Positions 1 through 6,261 of a stretch of DNA of 6,358 nucleotides are shown piece after piece. Source of the stretch: Acetobacteraceae bacterium. GTDB lineage: Bacteria > Pseudomonadota > Alphaproteobacteria > Acetobacterales > Acetobacteraceae. The stretch covers positions 1 to 6,358 of the forward strand of contig JASHVB010000162.1 in assembly GCA_030039695.1 (NCBI GenBank). The letters are read 5' to 3'. The translations under genes and the position numbers were made by a program. Within the stretch, counting starts at the first letter, position 1, and every line of letters begins with the position of its first letter. A model generated the notes under the pieces. It made no database searches, was not told where the DNA came from, and worked only from the letters and a program-made list of their open reading frames with translations.

Positions 1-324
1 GCAGGAATTGAAAGTTCGGGATCGAAGGCCACCTCTGTCGTCATTCCGAGCGTGGCGGTTGGTGGGGGCGCCGGAGGAGGCTTCGTCTCTCCGGTTCAGT
101 CCCAGGTCTCAGTGGCCCAGGACCAGGGCGTCACGAACATTATGACACAGCTCGGAGGCGGTGGTCTAACCAGCATAATCCAGAGCAATGCCAACAACAC
201 ATTGGTTCGGCAGGCGACCACGATAAATTTGGCGATTTCTGGTTTAGCACCGTTACTTTCTGTTCAAAGCTCCAATTTTGCGCTGAACACTGCGCTGGCA
301 CTTGGGGCAGCACTGCATCACTGA
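1..324 (+). CDS. C-terminal part of a Gly/Gln/Asn-rich protein, possibly fibre-associated (partial, 5' end outside window)
   Basis: The frame is open from base 1 to a TGA at 322-324, giving 107 residues; the true start lies to the left of the window. An internal GTG at 52 has no good ribosome binding site and is probably an ordinary valine. The visible part has a Gly-rich stretch (VGGGAGGG), then VQSQVSVAQDQGVTN, a second Gly run, and a segment with IIQSNANN and TTINLAI, ending in an Ala/Leu-rich tail with HH. There is no Cys, so it lacks the C-terminal CxxC known from FapB and FapC. Alternating hydrophobic and Gln/Asn/Thr residues suggest beta-strand-forming, fibre-like character. Because a FapF-like exporter is coded nearby, a fibre subunit or accessory protein is possible, but I do not recognise the family with certainty. 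It converges on the small secreted gene at 971-690. Confidence 0.7.
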   Translation, partial: AGIESSGSKATSVVIPSVAVGGGAGGGFVSPVQSQVSVAQDQGVTNIMTQLGGGGLTSIIQSNANNTLVRQATTINLAISGLAPLLSVQSSNFALNTALALGAALHH

Positions 325-378
325 GTGTTGCCAAACCAAGTATATAGCGAATAGTCGATAAGAAGCGAGATATTTAGG

Positions 379-388
379 CTATCGATAG
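379..388. repeat. 10-bp perfect palindrome CTATCGATAG
   Basis: CTATCGATAG reads identically on both strands and lies in the AT-rich part of the convergent intergenic region. A related but imperfect sequence, ATAGTCGATA, lies about 20 bases to the left (351-360). It could be a protein-binding site or chance; no function is inferred. Confidence 0.3.
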
Positions 389-424
389 GTACTGGGTATT
401 ATGATAACAGAGGGACCATGACCA

Positions 425-448
425 CGGAACCTGCTGGCACCTGTTCCG
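425..448. repeat. Inverted repeat, 6-bp arms with 12-base loop
   Basis: CGGAAC at 425-430 pairs with GTTCCG at 443-448. It lies between two convergent genes, where a bidirectional terminator would be expected, but there is no adjacent T run on either strand and the loop is long, so this is weak. Confidence 0.2.
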
Positions 449-689
449 GGCGCTTAGGTCTGTCATCCGAGTTGGCCTTATGGTGGAGTAATCGAGCCGT
501 TGTGCTCGCCAGCGCGCACGATCCGGCAAGTGTGTCGCCTCCTGTTCCCCAGCCAACCGTCAACCGGATGAAGTCCGGCAGGTCGTGCCCGTGCCACCTG
601 GCACAACGATGGCGGTTACCAGCGGCGAGTACTCCGTCAGTTCTGAAGAAGCTACTGGCGGCCAGATTCAACAGACCGTCGGCGTCCCT

Positions 690-971
690 TCACGGGCCGA
701 AGTGGACCGAAACACCCGAGCTACCATTTTGCAGGGTAGAAACAGCCGAGGGGCTGAGCTCATCCCAGAGGTGGACCTTTGGTTGGTTCACCTCAGGACT
801 GGGAAGCGGCACGATCACTGGCAACGCGCCTGCACTCTCGTGCGCCATTTGTTCGGCAGTGAGAGGCGTCACATTGGTGAGAAAAACCTGAGCGGGGTCG
901 TTGTCGCTCCAGCCGTTAGCCCGCGCCAGATGAGGGCACACTGTTAGCAGCAGGCCTATAGCGAAGCTCAT
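690..971 (-). CDS. Small secreted protein with leader-like LTxEQM...AG motif
   Basis: From the ATG at 971 the product has 93 residues. Residues 1-18 (MSFAIGLLLTVCPHLARA) look like a signal peptide with cleavage after ARA. The mature part contains PLTAEQMAHESAGAL (36-50), which resembles the LxxxQMxxxSAG/GG pattern of small exported peptides and leaders, followed by a Pro/Val-rich section and a Ser/Gly-rich tail. The start is uncertain. The frame is open further up, and an ATG at 1118 overlaps the stop of the upstream activator gene as TGATG, which would allow translational coupling and add 49 residues, including arginines that the signal n-region otherwise lacks. Neither start has a strong ribosome binding site. 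I do not recognise a named family. Its place downstream of a sigma-54 activator and near a FapF-like pore makes a cell-surface or fibre role possible, by inference only. Confidence 0.6.
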   Translation of the reverse strand: MSFAIGLLLTVCPHLARANGWSDNDPAQVFLTNVTPLTAEQMAHESAGALPVIVPLPSPEVNQPKVHLWDELSPSAVSTLQNGSSGVSVHFGP

Positions 972-1117
972 CCATCGTAGGGCGTGCGATCTTGCGGGAC
1001 CGTCCCGTACGCCGCGGGCACTACGGTCATCGGCGATCGCCCAATCGTGCAACACGGTCGACCTGGCCGCCCCGCAAGGCCGTTCATTGCAACACCCCGT
1101 TCGAGTCTCATGTAGCA

Positions 1118-2257
1118 TCACGGTTCGTCCCGGTTGCTTCGTGTCTCGACGCTTGCTTGCGTCTTATTTGCCGGTTCGGATCCGTCAAACCGACCCGTCA
1201 TCATGCCGTGCCTGCGCAGCATGCGGTAGAGTGTGATTCGAGAGACGCCCAGGCGTCGAGCCGCGTGGGTTATATTATTAACGCTCTCCTGAAGCGCGTC
1301 GGCAAGGATCTGCCTTTCGGCCGAAGATCCCGGGCGGGGACGCGAGAATAGTGGCGGACGGGCATCGGTTGGTGGCCGCACGTCCGGTGGCAGGTGCGGC
1401 TCAAGAGCGAGGTCTTCCGGCACAATGAGCGATGTATTGCCCATCACAACCGCTCGTCGGATCGCGGCGATCATCTCCCGCACATTGCCCCGCCAGGGAT
1501 GGGCCCGAAGCGCCGCGAGCGCGTGTGGATGAAATCCGCTGACCTCGCGGCCAAACTCCGCGGAGATACGGCGAAGAAAGAACACGGAAAGTAGCTCAAT
1601 GTCGGCCCCACGTTCTCGCAGCGGAGGCATTCTCATATTCAGGACATTAAGGCGATAATACAAATCCTCACGAAACCGTCCTTCGGCGATGGCTTTGGGC
1701 AAAGAAACATTCGTCGCGGACAGAACTCTGACATTGACGCTGATGACCTGACTCCCGCCGAGTCTGACGATCTTGCCCTCGGACAGGAAGCGAAGCAGAT
1801 GGCCCTGAAGGTCCAGCGGGAGATCGCCGATTTCATCGAGAAACAGCGTGCCACCGTTAGCTGCCTCAATCTGGCCTATCTTCCGAGCAAACGCCCCGGT
1901 GAATGCACCCTTCTCATGTCCAAACAACTCGGACGAAATCAGTGTTGCGGGCAGTGCGGCACAGTTCACGGCGACAAACGGTTTGCAGCTACGTGACGAC
2001 CTTTCATGGATGGCGCATGCCGCGAGCTTTTTGCCGGTTCCGCTTTCGCCGGTGATCAGAACGGCCGCATCAGTTTTGGCAAACCGGCGAATCAATTCAA
2101 AGACATTACTCATCGCGGGGCTGTCCCCCACCATGAACTGCTCCTCTGGATGCTGGTAGGAAAGACCAGAGGTCGCTTCACGTGCTCGAACTCGGGGGAG
2201 GGCGTAGACAGCGTCTCTTGGATCGAATTGTGACGGTGAACTGGTCAGAGCTCTCAT
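1118..2257 (-). CDS. Sigma-54-dependent transcriptional activator (AAA+ and Fis-type HTH) without sensory domain
   Basis: This 379-residue protein is a bacterial enhancer-binding protein that would hydrolyse ATP to open promoters bound by RNA polymerase with sigma-54. Visible motifs in order are: Walker A GESGTGKK (70-77), the sigma-54 contact loop GAFTGA (117-122), Walker B GGTLFLDE (135-142), sensor I SATN (180-183), the arginine-finger region [10 protein letters not shown] (195-204), sensor II GNVREM (257-262) and a C-terminal Fis-type helix-turn-helix at about 329-350 ([15 protein letters not shown]). All key ATPase residues are present. Only about 40 residues precede the AAA+ domain, so there is no receiver, PAS or GAF domain, as in PspF. 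The central domain reads like the VpsR-type group, whose members normally carry an N-terminal receiver-like domain. The ATG at 2257 has GAGGG about 9 bases upstream, supporting it as the true start. Its stop overlaps a possible start of the next gene (TGATG). Confidence 0.93.
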   Translation of the reverse strand: MRALTSSPSQFDPRDAVYALPRVRAREATSGLSYQHPEEQFMVGDSPAMSNVFELIRRFAKTDAAVLITGESGTGKKLAACAIHERSSRSCKPFVAVNCAALPATLISSELFGHEKGAFTGAFARKIGQIEAANGGTLFLDEIGDLPLDLQGHLLRFLSEGKIVRLGGSQVISVNVRVLSATNVSLPKAIAEGRFREDLYYRLNVLNMRMPPLRERGADIELLSVFFLRRISAEFGREVSGFHPHALAALRAHPWRGNVREMIAAIRRAVVMGNTSLIVPEDLALEPHLPPDVRPPTDARPPLFSRPRPGSSAERQILADALQESVNNITHAARRLGVSRITLYRMLRRHGMMTGRFDGSEPANKTQASVETRSNRDEP

Positions 2258-3058
2258 CGGTCGAAACCCTCACTGCGTTCCGGATCCACGGGCCGTTCAC
2301 CGCGCATTGACGTTCTAGCGGTACAGTCACGCTGTTGCAAGTGCTACGTTGAGGTAACAACATGGAAATCCCATGAGGATAAGGTGACACACAATCATTA
2401 ACTCGGGGCGCCCTCGACTCCTTTGCTAAGACTGCCGTGGAAGTCTCGGCGAAGATGGACGGTGGGGGTATTGTGCGGTGCACCAAAGTTCTTGTGGAAG
2501 ACTTGTTTGTTGGCGGCCCGCGGCGGAGATGCATTATGCGCGTCAGGGTCCTGCTTCAGATCATCGCGGATGACGACACCGCCAGGGGCGCCGTGACCGT
2601 GACGCCACCAGAGAAGGCCGCGGGGCGGCCGTAAGATCTCAGCCTGCCAATCGGCGGTGGCAGAGGCCATGACGCCCCTTCAGCGGCGTGCCGCCGATGC
2701 TCAGATCGGGTCACGGACGGAGCATTTCGCTCGGAGCCGGCTGCGCGATCTTGCCATTACGCCCGAGAAGCGTGTCATTGCTTGTCTGGGTCGGCAGTCC
2801 TGGTTGTGCCAGGAATGACTGCTACGCCAACCGGATCTGCGGGCCTGATACCGCGCGCCGATATCGCGCCTGGGCTGTCGACCCGCCGACGACCGAAGTG
2901 GCTGCTGACTTTGCAGTCGAGGCGTCATCGGCGCGAAGCGATCGCGGCCATGCAACCGCGATCCGCACTGGGATGCGAAATCCAACGTCGGTTCCCCACC
3001 CTTCCAAGCGGCCAAGCGGGTCAATCGTCTTGTATTTTCAGCAAACTTCCGAGTTCGG
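2258..3058. other. Long region with little or no coding content between the activator and GIN-repeat genes
   Basis: About 800 bases separate the start of the activator gene from the stop of the GIN-repeat gene. The only frame with believable codon use and a ribosome binding site is the doubtful one at 2670-2398. The other long frames here are Arg- and Ser-rich with no recognisable motif. No GG-N10-GC sigma-54 promoter was found upstream of the activator. The region may be decayed sequence, since neighbouring DNA carries an IS remnant, but I could not match it to any element. Confidence 0.5.
2398..2670 (-). CDS. Doubtful small hypothetical protein (90 residues)
   Basis: The ATG at 2670 follows GAAGGGG with a short four-base spacing, an acceptable ribosome binding site. 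The codon choice (many GTC, ATC, CGC, GGC, CTG, AAG) looks like that of an alphaproteobacterial gene rather than random sequence. The product has a WWRHGHGAPGG segment at about 21-31 and a basic C-terminal half. It has no signal peptide, membrane segment or motif that I recognise. It ends 140 bases before the activator start on the same strand, so it could be co-transcribed. A chance frame or a decayed gene is equally possible. Confidence 0.3.
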   Translation of the reverse strand: MASATADWQAEILRPPRGLLWWRHGHGAPGGVVIRDDLKQDPDAHNASPPRAANKQVFHKNFGAPHNTPTVHLRRDFHGSLSKGVEGAPS

Positions 3059-3871
3059 TCACCGAAAATACACGTGGCCTGACCCCGCAACGTTCACGTT
3101 CCGCTCAGGGGGATCGCCCAGAACCACTATGCCGCCAGACCCCGATATATTTGCTACAACACCAAGCCTCGCGGACGCACGTATTGATCCGGCGCCTGAT
3201 ATCTCGGCGGTCAGCCGTAACGCGGCGACCGCGGATGTATCAACGTCTCCAGAGCCGCTGATGCGAATATCGACTGTCTCTGCCTTTCCCGCGGTGGTGA
3301 TCGAACCGGATCCGCTAACAGAAAGACGCAGCTGCCTTCCAGAAAGCCCCAGGGCCCTTACTATCCCTGAGCCGGCAACGCTGACGGCATGCAGCGCCGG
3401 GCTGCCGGCTATTATACGGATCGGTGCTCTGAGGGAGACGGACTCTTTCAGTCCAATAACCAACTCTTGATCTGTGGTTGCACTTGTCACAAGGGGAAGT
3501 ACATTGCTGGGACCCGTAATCTTAAGGAATGTCGTGCTTGAGGGAGCAAAGGTCAGCTCAGCCGGAATATCCAGTCTAATGCCAGAGTAAGCCTGTGGCC
3601 TCCGTTCCTCCGTCTTGGTTTCATCGTTCGCGACGACGATGCGTGAGTTCCCGTTATTTGTTATAGTCACGCCGACGCCGTTCTCGATTACAATAGTCGT
3701 CTCGGCAGAGGTTCTGCTGTTCCACATAATTCCTGGAGACATCAAGGTGGCCAGAAGCAAGCGCCGCCGTACTATGCCCCGTGAAGATATCGCCGGGGCC
3801 GCGAGCCGCCCGTCTCGCGTCAAGGAGCGGCCAATCTCGCCCTTGCCATGCCATTCGATTGTGGCGGCCAC
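3059..3871 (-). CDS. Secreted protein with Gly-Ser-Gly repeats, head GIN domain / DUF2807-like
   Basis: From a GTG at 3871 the product has 270 residues. That start is chosen because AGGAAGGG (complement of 3881-3888) lies about 10 bases upstream. The open frame reaches a TTG at 3982 and includes an ATG at 3970, but neither has a good ribosome binding site. Residues 35-56 (RRRLLLATLMSPG onward, ending TSA) look like a signal peptide, although the n-region is unusually long. The C-terminal half carries six G-[SA]-G turns near residues 167, 187, 206, 226, 244 and 263, in contexts such as VAGSG, VSGSG and ISGSG, spaced 18-20 residues apart. This is typical of DUF2807 domains, which fold as parallel beta-helices and occur in envelope or secreted proteins. 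The biochemical function of the family is not established. It lies 197 bases downstream of the FapF-like gene on the same strand, so a joint role at the cell surface is plausible but inferred. Confidence 0.8.
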   Translation of the reverse strand: MAATIEWHGKGEIGRSLTRDGRLAAPAISSRGIVRRRLLLATLMSPGIMWNSRTSAETTIVIENGVGVTITNNGNSRIVVANDETKTEERRPQAYSGIRLDIPAELTFAPSSTTFLKITGPSNVLPLVTSATTDQELVIGLKESVSLRAPIRIIAGSPALHAVSVAGSGIVRALGLSGRQLRLSVSGSGSITTAGKAETVDIRISGSGDVDTSAVAALRLTAEISGAGSIRASARLGVVANISGSGGIVVLGDPPERNVNVAGSGHVYFR

Positions 3872-4030
3872 ATTCTGTGTCCCTTCCTGGAAATCACGAG
3901 CAAGTACGGTGGGACCCGTATGACCAGAAAACAAAGGAACCCAGGTCAGCGGAGGTTCGACTTGATTCATCAGTGGTGCCAAGAGGGTCTGGTTCGGCGG
4001 GATAGTATGACGGCGTTACACTGTCCCGAA

Positions 4031-4054
4031 CTCCAGTCGTGAGGAAGCCTGGAG
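4031..4054 (-). repeat. Inverted repeat downstream of the FapF-like gene
   Basis: CTCCAG at 4031-4036 pairs with CTGGAG at 4049-4054 around a 12-base loop, starting 15 bases past the stop of the FapF-like gene. There is no T run after it on the minus strand, so it is at best a weak transcript-end or stabilising hairpin. Confidence 0.2.
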
Positions 4055-4068
4055 GGTCCCATGTCGCC

Positions 4069-5538
4069 TCACAGATCGAAGCGAATTGGTACCTCGATCA
4101 GAATCTTAGCTGCCGGAGCATTGGGCCCCGCCCCAATGCCGACTCCGAGGTTTAAACTTACCTTTTTAGATATCACGTATCCCATGCCAAAATTAAAGGT
4201 GCCAAAGTCATAGCTGGATCCCGCAATGGTTTCGCCGTTCTCTGAGGAAGAAAAGTTATGCTCCTGCTGATAGCTTAAGGTCAACGACATCCGGTCGTTG
4301 ACTGCGAAGCCGAATCCGAACGTGGCCGCGATTGCTCCACCCGGCGCCAAATTCTCCCCTATCGGGGGTCCGCCTGCGGTGCTCTGAACGCCAACGTGGG
4401 CTGGAACGTTGTAAATGTATTGCAAATTCGCAAACCACACACCCGGTGCGCTTGGGTAGAGTACTGTTACGCTGGGCTCGATTGCCCAGAACCCAGTTCC
4501 GGTTGGGGTCTTTTTCGGAATTCCCTCAAGGAACTGACCATTTGGATCGTTAACGGTGATGATCGGCACGGAAAATGGGCTCACCCCTGTAGCTGTTTTG
4601 ACGATGAGATTGCCCACGAAAATAGGCCAACCATTCTCGCCGCTGTTCATTTGATAGCTTGCGCCGAATTGAATATCCCCGAGCTCCTCATTTGAAGCAT
4701 CGCTGAAGAGGAACTGGGCATTGGGACCTGCCTCTTGCGCGGTCCAAGAGGTATAATTGTACACGTAGGGAATTTTGATGTTCAATTCCAGACGGTCCGT
4801 TACGCCATAGCGGGCTGTTACTGCTGCGGTCAGGATGTTCTGTTGTTCTTTAGATATAAATATATTGCCAAACGTGATACCGGGAATGATCTCGAATCCA
4901 TTCAACGCCAGTTGGTTTTGGTTCCAATAGTCGTATTCGAAAGAGGGATCGATTACGAGCTGGTTTTTCGGTGTCAGAACTCCGCCACTATTCGCTAGGA
5001 CCGGAGCTGCCTGCACAACACGTCGTGCTTCCTGCTCTTTTTGCGGGGGGCCTGTGATGGGAGCTGATTCAGGCGGGGCCTCTGCAGGTTGTTGCGTCTG
5101 CGCTGACTGCGCCACCTGTGCGGGCTGTTCCGCCGGAGTTTCTTGGGTCACTTCGGTAGGCTGATCTGTTGTTTGCGCCGATTCGCTGGCTGTGTCTGGC
5201 GCTGGTGCTATCGCGGAGCCGGCGGTCGCTCCTGCGCCGCTTATCTTCCTTAACTCTTTATCGAGTAGTCTGCTTTGGGTATTGAGATGTATTCGCTGCT
5301 CGTCTATTTCGGCTTCCTGCTGCTTAATTTTCTCCTCTTCCTGCTTCAACTTTGCTTGTTGCTTGACGAGCTCCCGGCGAAGCTTTTCCAGATCACTCAG
5401 GGAGGTCTCTGCCCCCTGCGACGAATCGGCTGCCAGGCTCGGCTCCGGTAGCGCAACAAGACATACCGCTGCAAGAACCAGGCAGCTCCATATGTAGTCC
5501 CGGGACGAACGGAGAGAGAGCGGTTTTTCGCTTTGCAC
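4069..5538 (-). CDS. fapF: FapF-like outer-membrane amyloid exporter (beta-barrel with N-terminal coiled coil)
   Basis: The product has 489 residues. It starts at a GTG (5538); an in-frame stop lies about 30 bases further up and no ATG is available. Residues 1-37 are a signal peptide (h-region LVLAAVCLVAL, cleavage near SLA/A). Residues 47-98 form a charged heptad-like coiled coil (LRRELVKQQAKLKQEEEKI), 105-175 a Pro/Ala/Gln/Thr linker, and 180-489 a beta-barrel ending VPIRFDL. The barrel start (VLTPKNQLVIDPSFEY, then GFEIIPGITFG, TARYGVTDRLELNIKIPYVY) and later GDIQFGASYQMN, PTGTGFWAIEPSVTVLYPS and FGFGFAVNDRMSLTLSYQ agree, from memory, with Pseudomonas FapF. FapF is a trimeric pore whose coiled coil gates export of FapB/FapC amyloid subunits. 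Length is slightly above the Pseudomonas proteins because of the long linker. A different outer-membrane transporter of the same fold, such as a phenol-degradation MetA-type protein, is the main alternative. No Fap subunit or C39 peptidase is visible in this window. Confidence 0.82.
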   Translation of the reverse strand: MQSEKPLSLRSSRDYIWSCLVLAAVCLVALPEPSLAADSSQGAETSLSDLEKLRRELVKQQAKLKQEEEKIKQQEAEIDEQRIHLNTQSRLLDKELRKISGAGATAGSAIAPAPDTASESAQTTDQPTEVTQETPAEQPAQVAQSAQTQQPAEAPPESAPITGPPQKEQEARRVVQAAPVLANSGGVLTPKNQLVIDPSFEYDYWNQNQLALNGFEIIPGITFGNIFISKEQQNILTAAVTARYGVTDRLELNIKIPYVYNYTSWTAQEAGPNAQFLFSDASNEELGDIQFGASYQMNSGENGWPIFVGNLIVKTATGVSPFSVPIITVNDPNGQFLEGIPKKTPTGTGFWAIEPSVTVLYPSAPGVWFANLQYIYNVPAHVGVQSTAGGPPIGENLAPGGAIAATFGFGFAVNDRMSLTLSYQQEHNFSSSENGETIAGSSYDFGTFNFGMGYVISKKVSLNLGVGIGAGPNAPAAKILIEVPIRFDL

Positions 5539-6022
5539 AGGACGTTTCCCATTGAGCGGGGGTCATTGCTGGTACGGACGCCCCTTTGTTACCGAGATGG
5601 CGGCGTAATACATCAGACAGCCGTCCGGTGCCAAGCATCGATTTTGCTTGCAGACCGAATTCGCCGGTGGCGGGCCCTGCCCGTCGATGGTTTGTTTTAT
5701 GTCATCGCAAGCGTGCAGGTCCGCGCAGAGTCGTGGCCCTGTCGGGGTCCCCGGCACGACACTCGTCAGGCGCCGCGCCGCAAACGGTGCGACGCTACCG
5801 ATTGGGCTCGTGAGGTTCGTCTGCAGACCCAAGCGTCTGTCGCGCGACAAACGGAGTCATTTGCATTAGTTGGCGCCTTGTACTTGTGAATCAGTCGTCG
5901 AATTGAGCTTGAACCCATTGATTTAACGAACATTTCGACGCCGCGCCAATCCCGGATCTCTCGCGGAGACGGAAAAACCGCGCTCGCTATAATCGCAGCG
6001 GGCTGCGGTTCGAGAATAGTGA
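5539..6022. other. Upstream region of the FapF-like gene, no supported coding sequence
   Basis: These 484 bases should hold the promoter of the FapF-like gene on the minus strand. Open frames here give Arg- or Cys-rich products with no recognisable features. A TTGGCACC sequence on the minus strand (complement of 5628-5635) matches the -24 half of a sigma-54 promoter, but GG and the next GC are separated by nine instead of ten bases and TTGC is missing. Three TGCAG-x-x-CC sequences lie at 5649, 5714 and 5822. A TATAAT at 5988-5993 on the plus strand could be a leftover promoter of the transposase fragment, but it has no clear -35 partner. Confidence 0.5.
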
Positions 6023-6261
6023 ACGCAGATCGCCTCGTTGATCACGCCGACCAAACCGGGCGGCAACAAGCGCATGATCAACCTTCGTGAGGTGGTGAAA
6101 CGTCCGATGTACATCCTCAGCGCAAGCTGCCAGTCACGCGCGATCCCTAAGTACCCCGCTGCACGTAGAACGATATAAGATTACTTGGGGTGCTGAGTCT
6201 GGAGCGCATCCTCTACACCCCCTACCTCAAATTCCGCGAGCAAGTCGCCCGTCAGACCAGG
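6023..6261 (+). pseudogene. Broken IS5-family (DUF4096-type) transposase fragment
   Basis: Two frames give pieces of one transposase N-terminal domain. From 6023 the frame reads TQIASLITPTKPGGNKR, then MINLREVV, MYILSASCQSRAIPK and, after an in-frame TAA at 6176-6178, DYLG. From 6193, in another frame, it reads LSLERILYTPYLKFREQVAR. Intact IS5-family proteins of this type carry, in this order, an LI-P-PGGNKR segment, a LREVVNGLMYVLSTGCQWRAIPK-like segment, an STV-DYF segment and a TLERIHHALYVKCREQ-like segment, so both pieces align in order and spacing. The TAA and the frameshift show it is dead. The catalytic DDE residues would lie further downstream and are not seen before the window ends. 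Neither terminal inverted repeats nor a target duplication could be identified. Confidence 0.75.
6023..6261 (+). mobile_element. IS5-family insertion sequence remnant (ends not defined)
   Basis: The decayed transposase marks an old insertion next to the upstream region of the FapF-like gene. The true element probably begins somewhat left of 6023, where GAATAGTGAACGC may be the frameshifted start of the protein, and its right part seems deleted or altered, because 6262-6358 does not continue the transposase in any frame. Confidence 0.6.

Larger units (their letters stand above)
325..689. other. Intergenic region between convergent genes
   Basis: This stretch of 365 bases separates the stop of the plus-strand gene from the stop of the minus-strand gene. 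The first 90 bases are distinctly AT-richer than the rest. I see no convincing gene. An ATG at 418 opens a long plus-strand frame, but its purine run (AGAGGG) is only three bases away and the product is not protein-like. The minus frame of the gene ending at 690 stays open after its stop down to 399, but no start or motif supports a gene. No hairpin with a T run, as expected of a Rho-independent terminator, was found. Confidence 0.6.

Noticed and set aside
399..692. In-frame open continuation past the stop of the small secreted gene, suggesting read-through or a broken longer gene
   Set aside because: Open frames of about 90 codons are common by chance in DNA of this GC content, and no conserved feature is seen after the stop.
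418..891. Plus-strand open frame of 157 codons with ATG at 418
   Set aside because: It runs antisense through the small secreted gene, its purine run is too close to the ATG, and the product shows no motif.
2310..2345. Sigma-54 promoter upstream of the activator (TTGCA on the minus strand)
   Set aside because: No GG occurs at the required distance upstream of the TTGC.
2688..3470. Plus-strand open frame of 260 codons
   Set aside because: Half of it is the antisense shadow of the GIN-repeat gene, and the rest is Arg/Ser/Pro-rich without motifs or a ribosome binding site.
5619..5635. Sigma-54 promoter for the FapF-like gene on the minus strand (TTGGCACC)
   Set aside because: Spacing between GG and GC is nine instead of ten and the TTGC element is absent. 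A second TTGGCACC (complement of 3975-3982) also lacks a -12 element.
5563..5850. Minus-strand frame with a Cys-rich C-terminal half (CADLHACDD, VCKQNRC)
   Set aside because: No ribosome binding site or signal peptide, and it overlaps the expected promoter of the FapF-like gene; the cysteines show no regular pattern.
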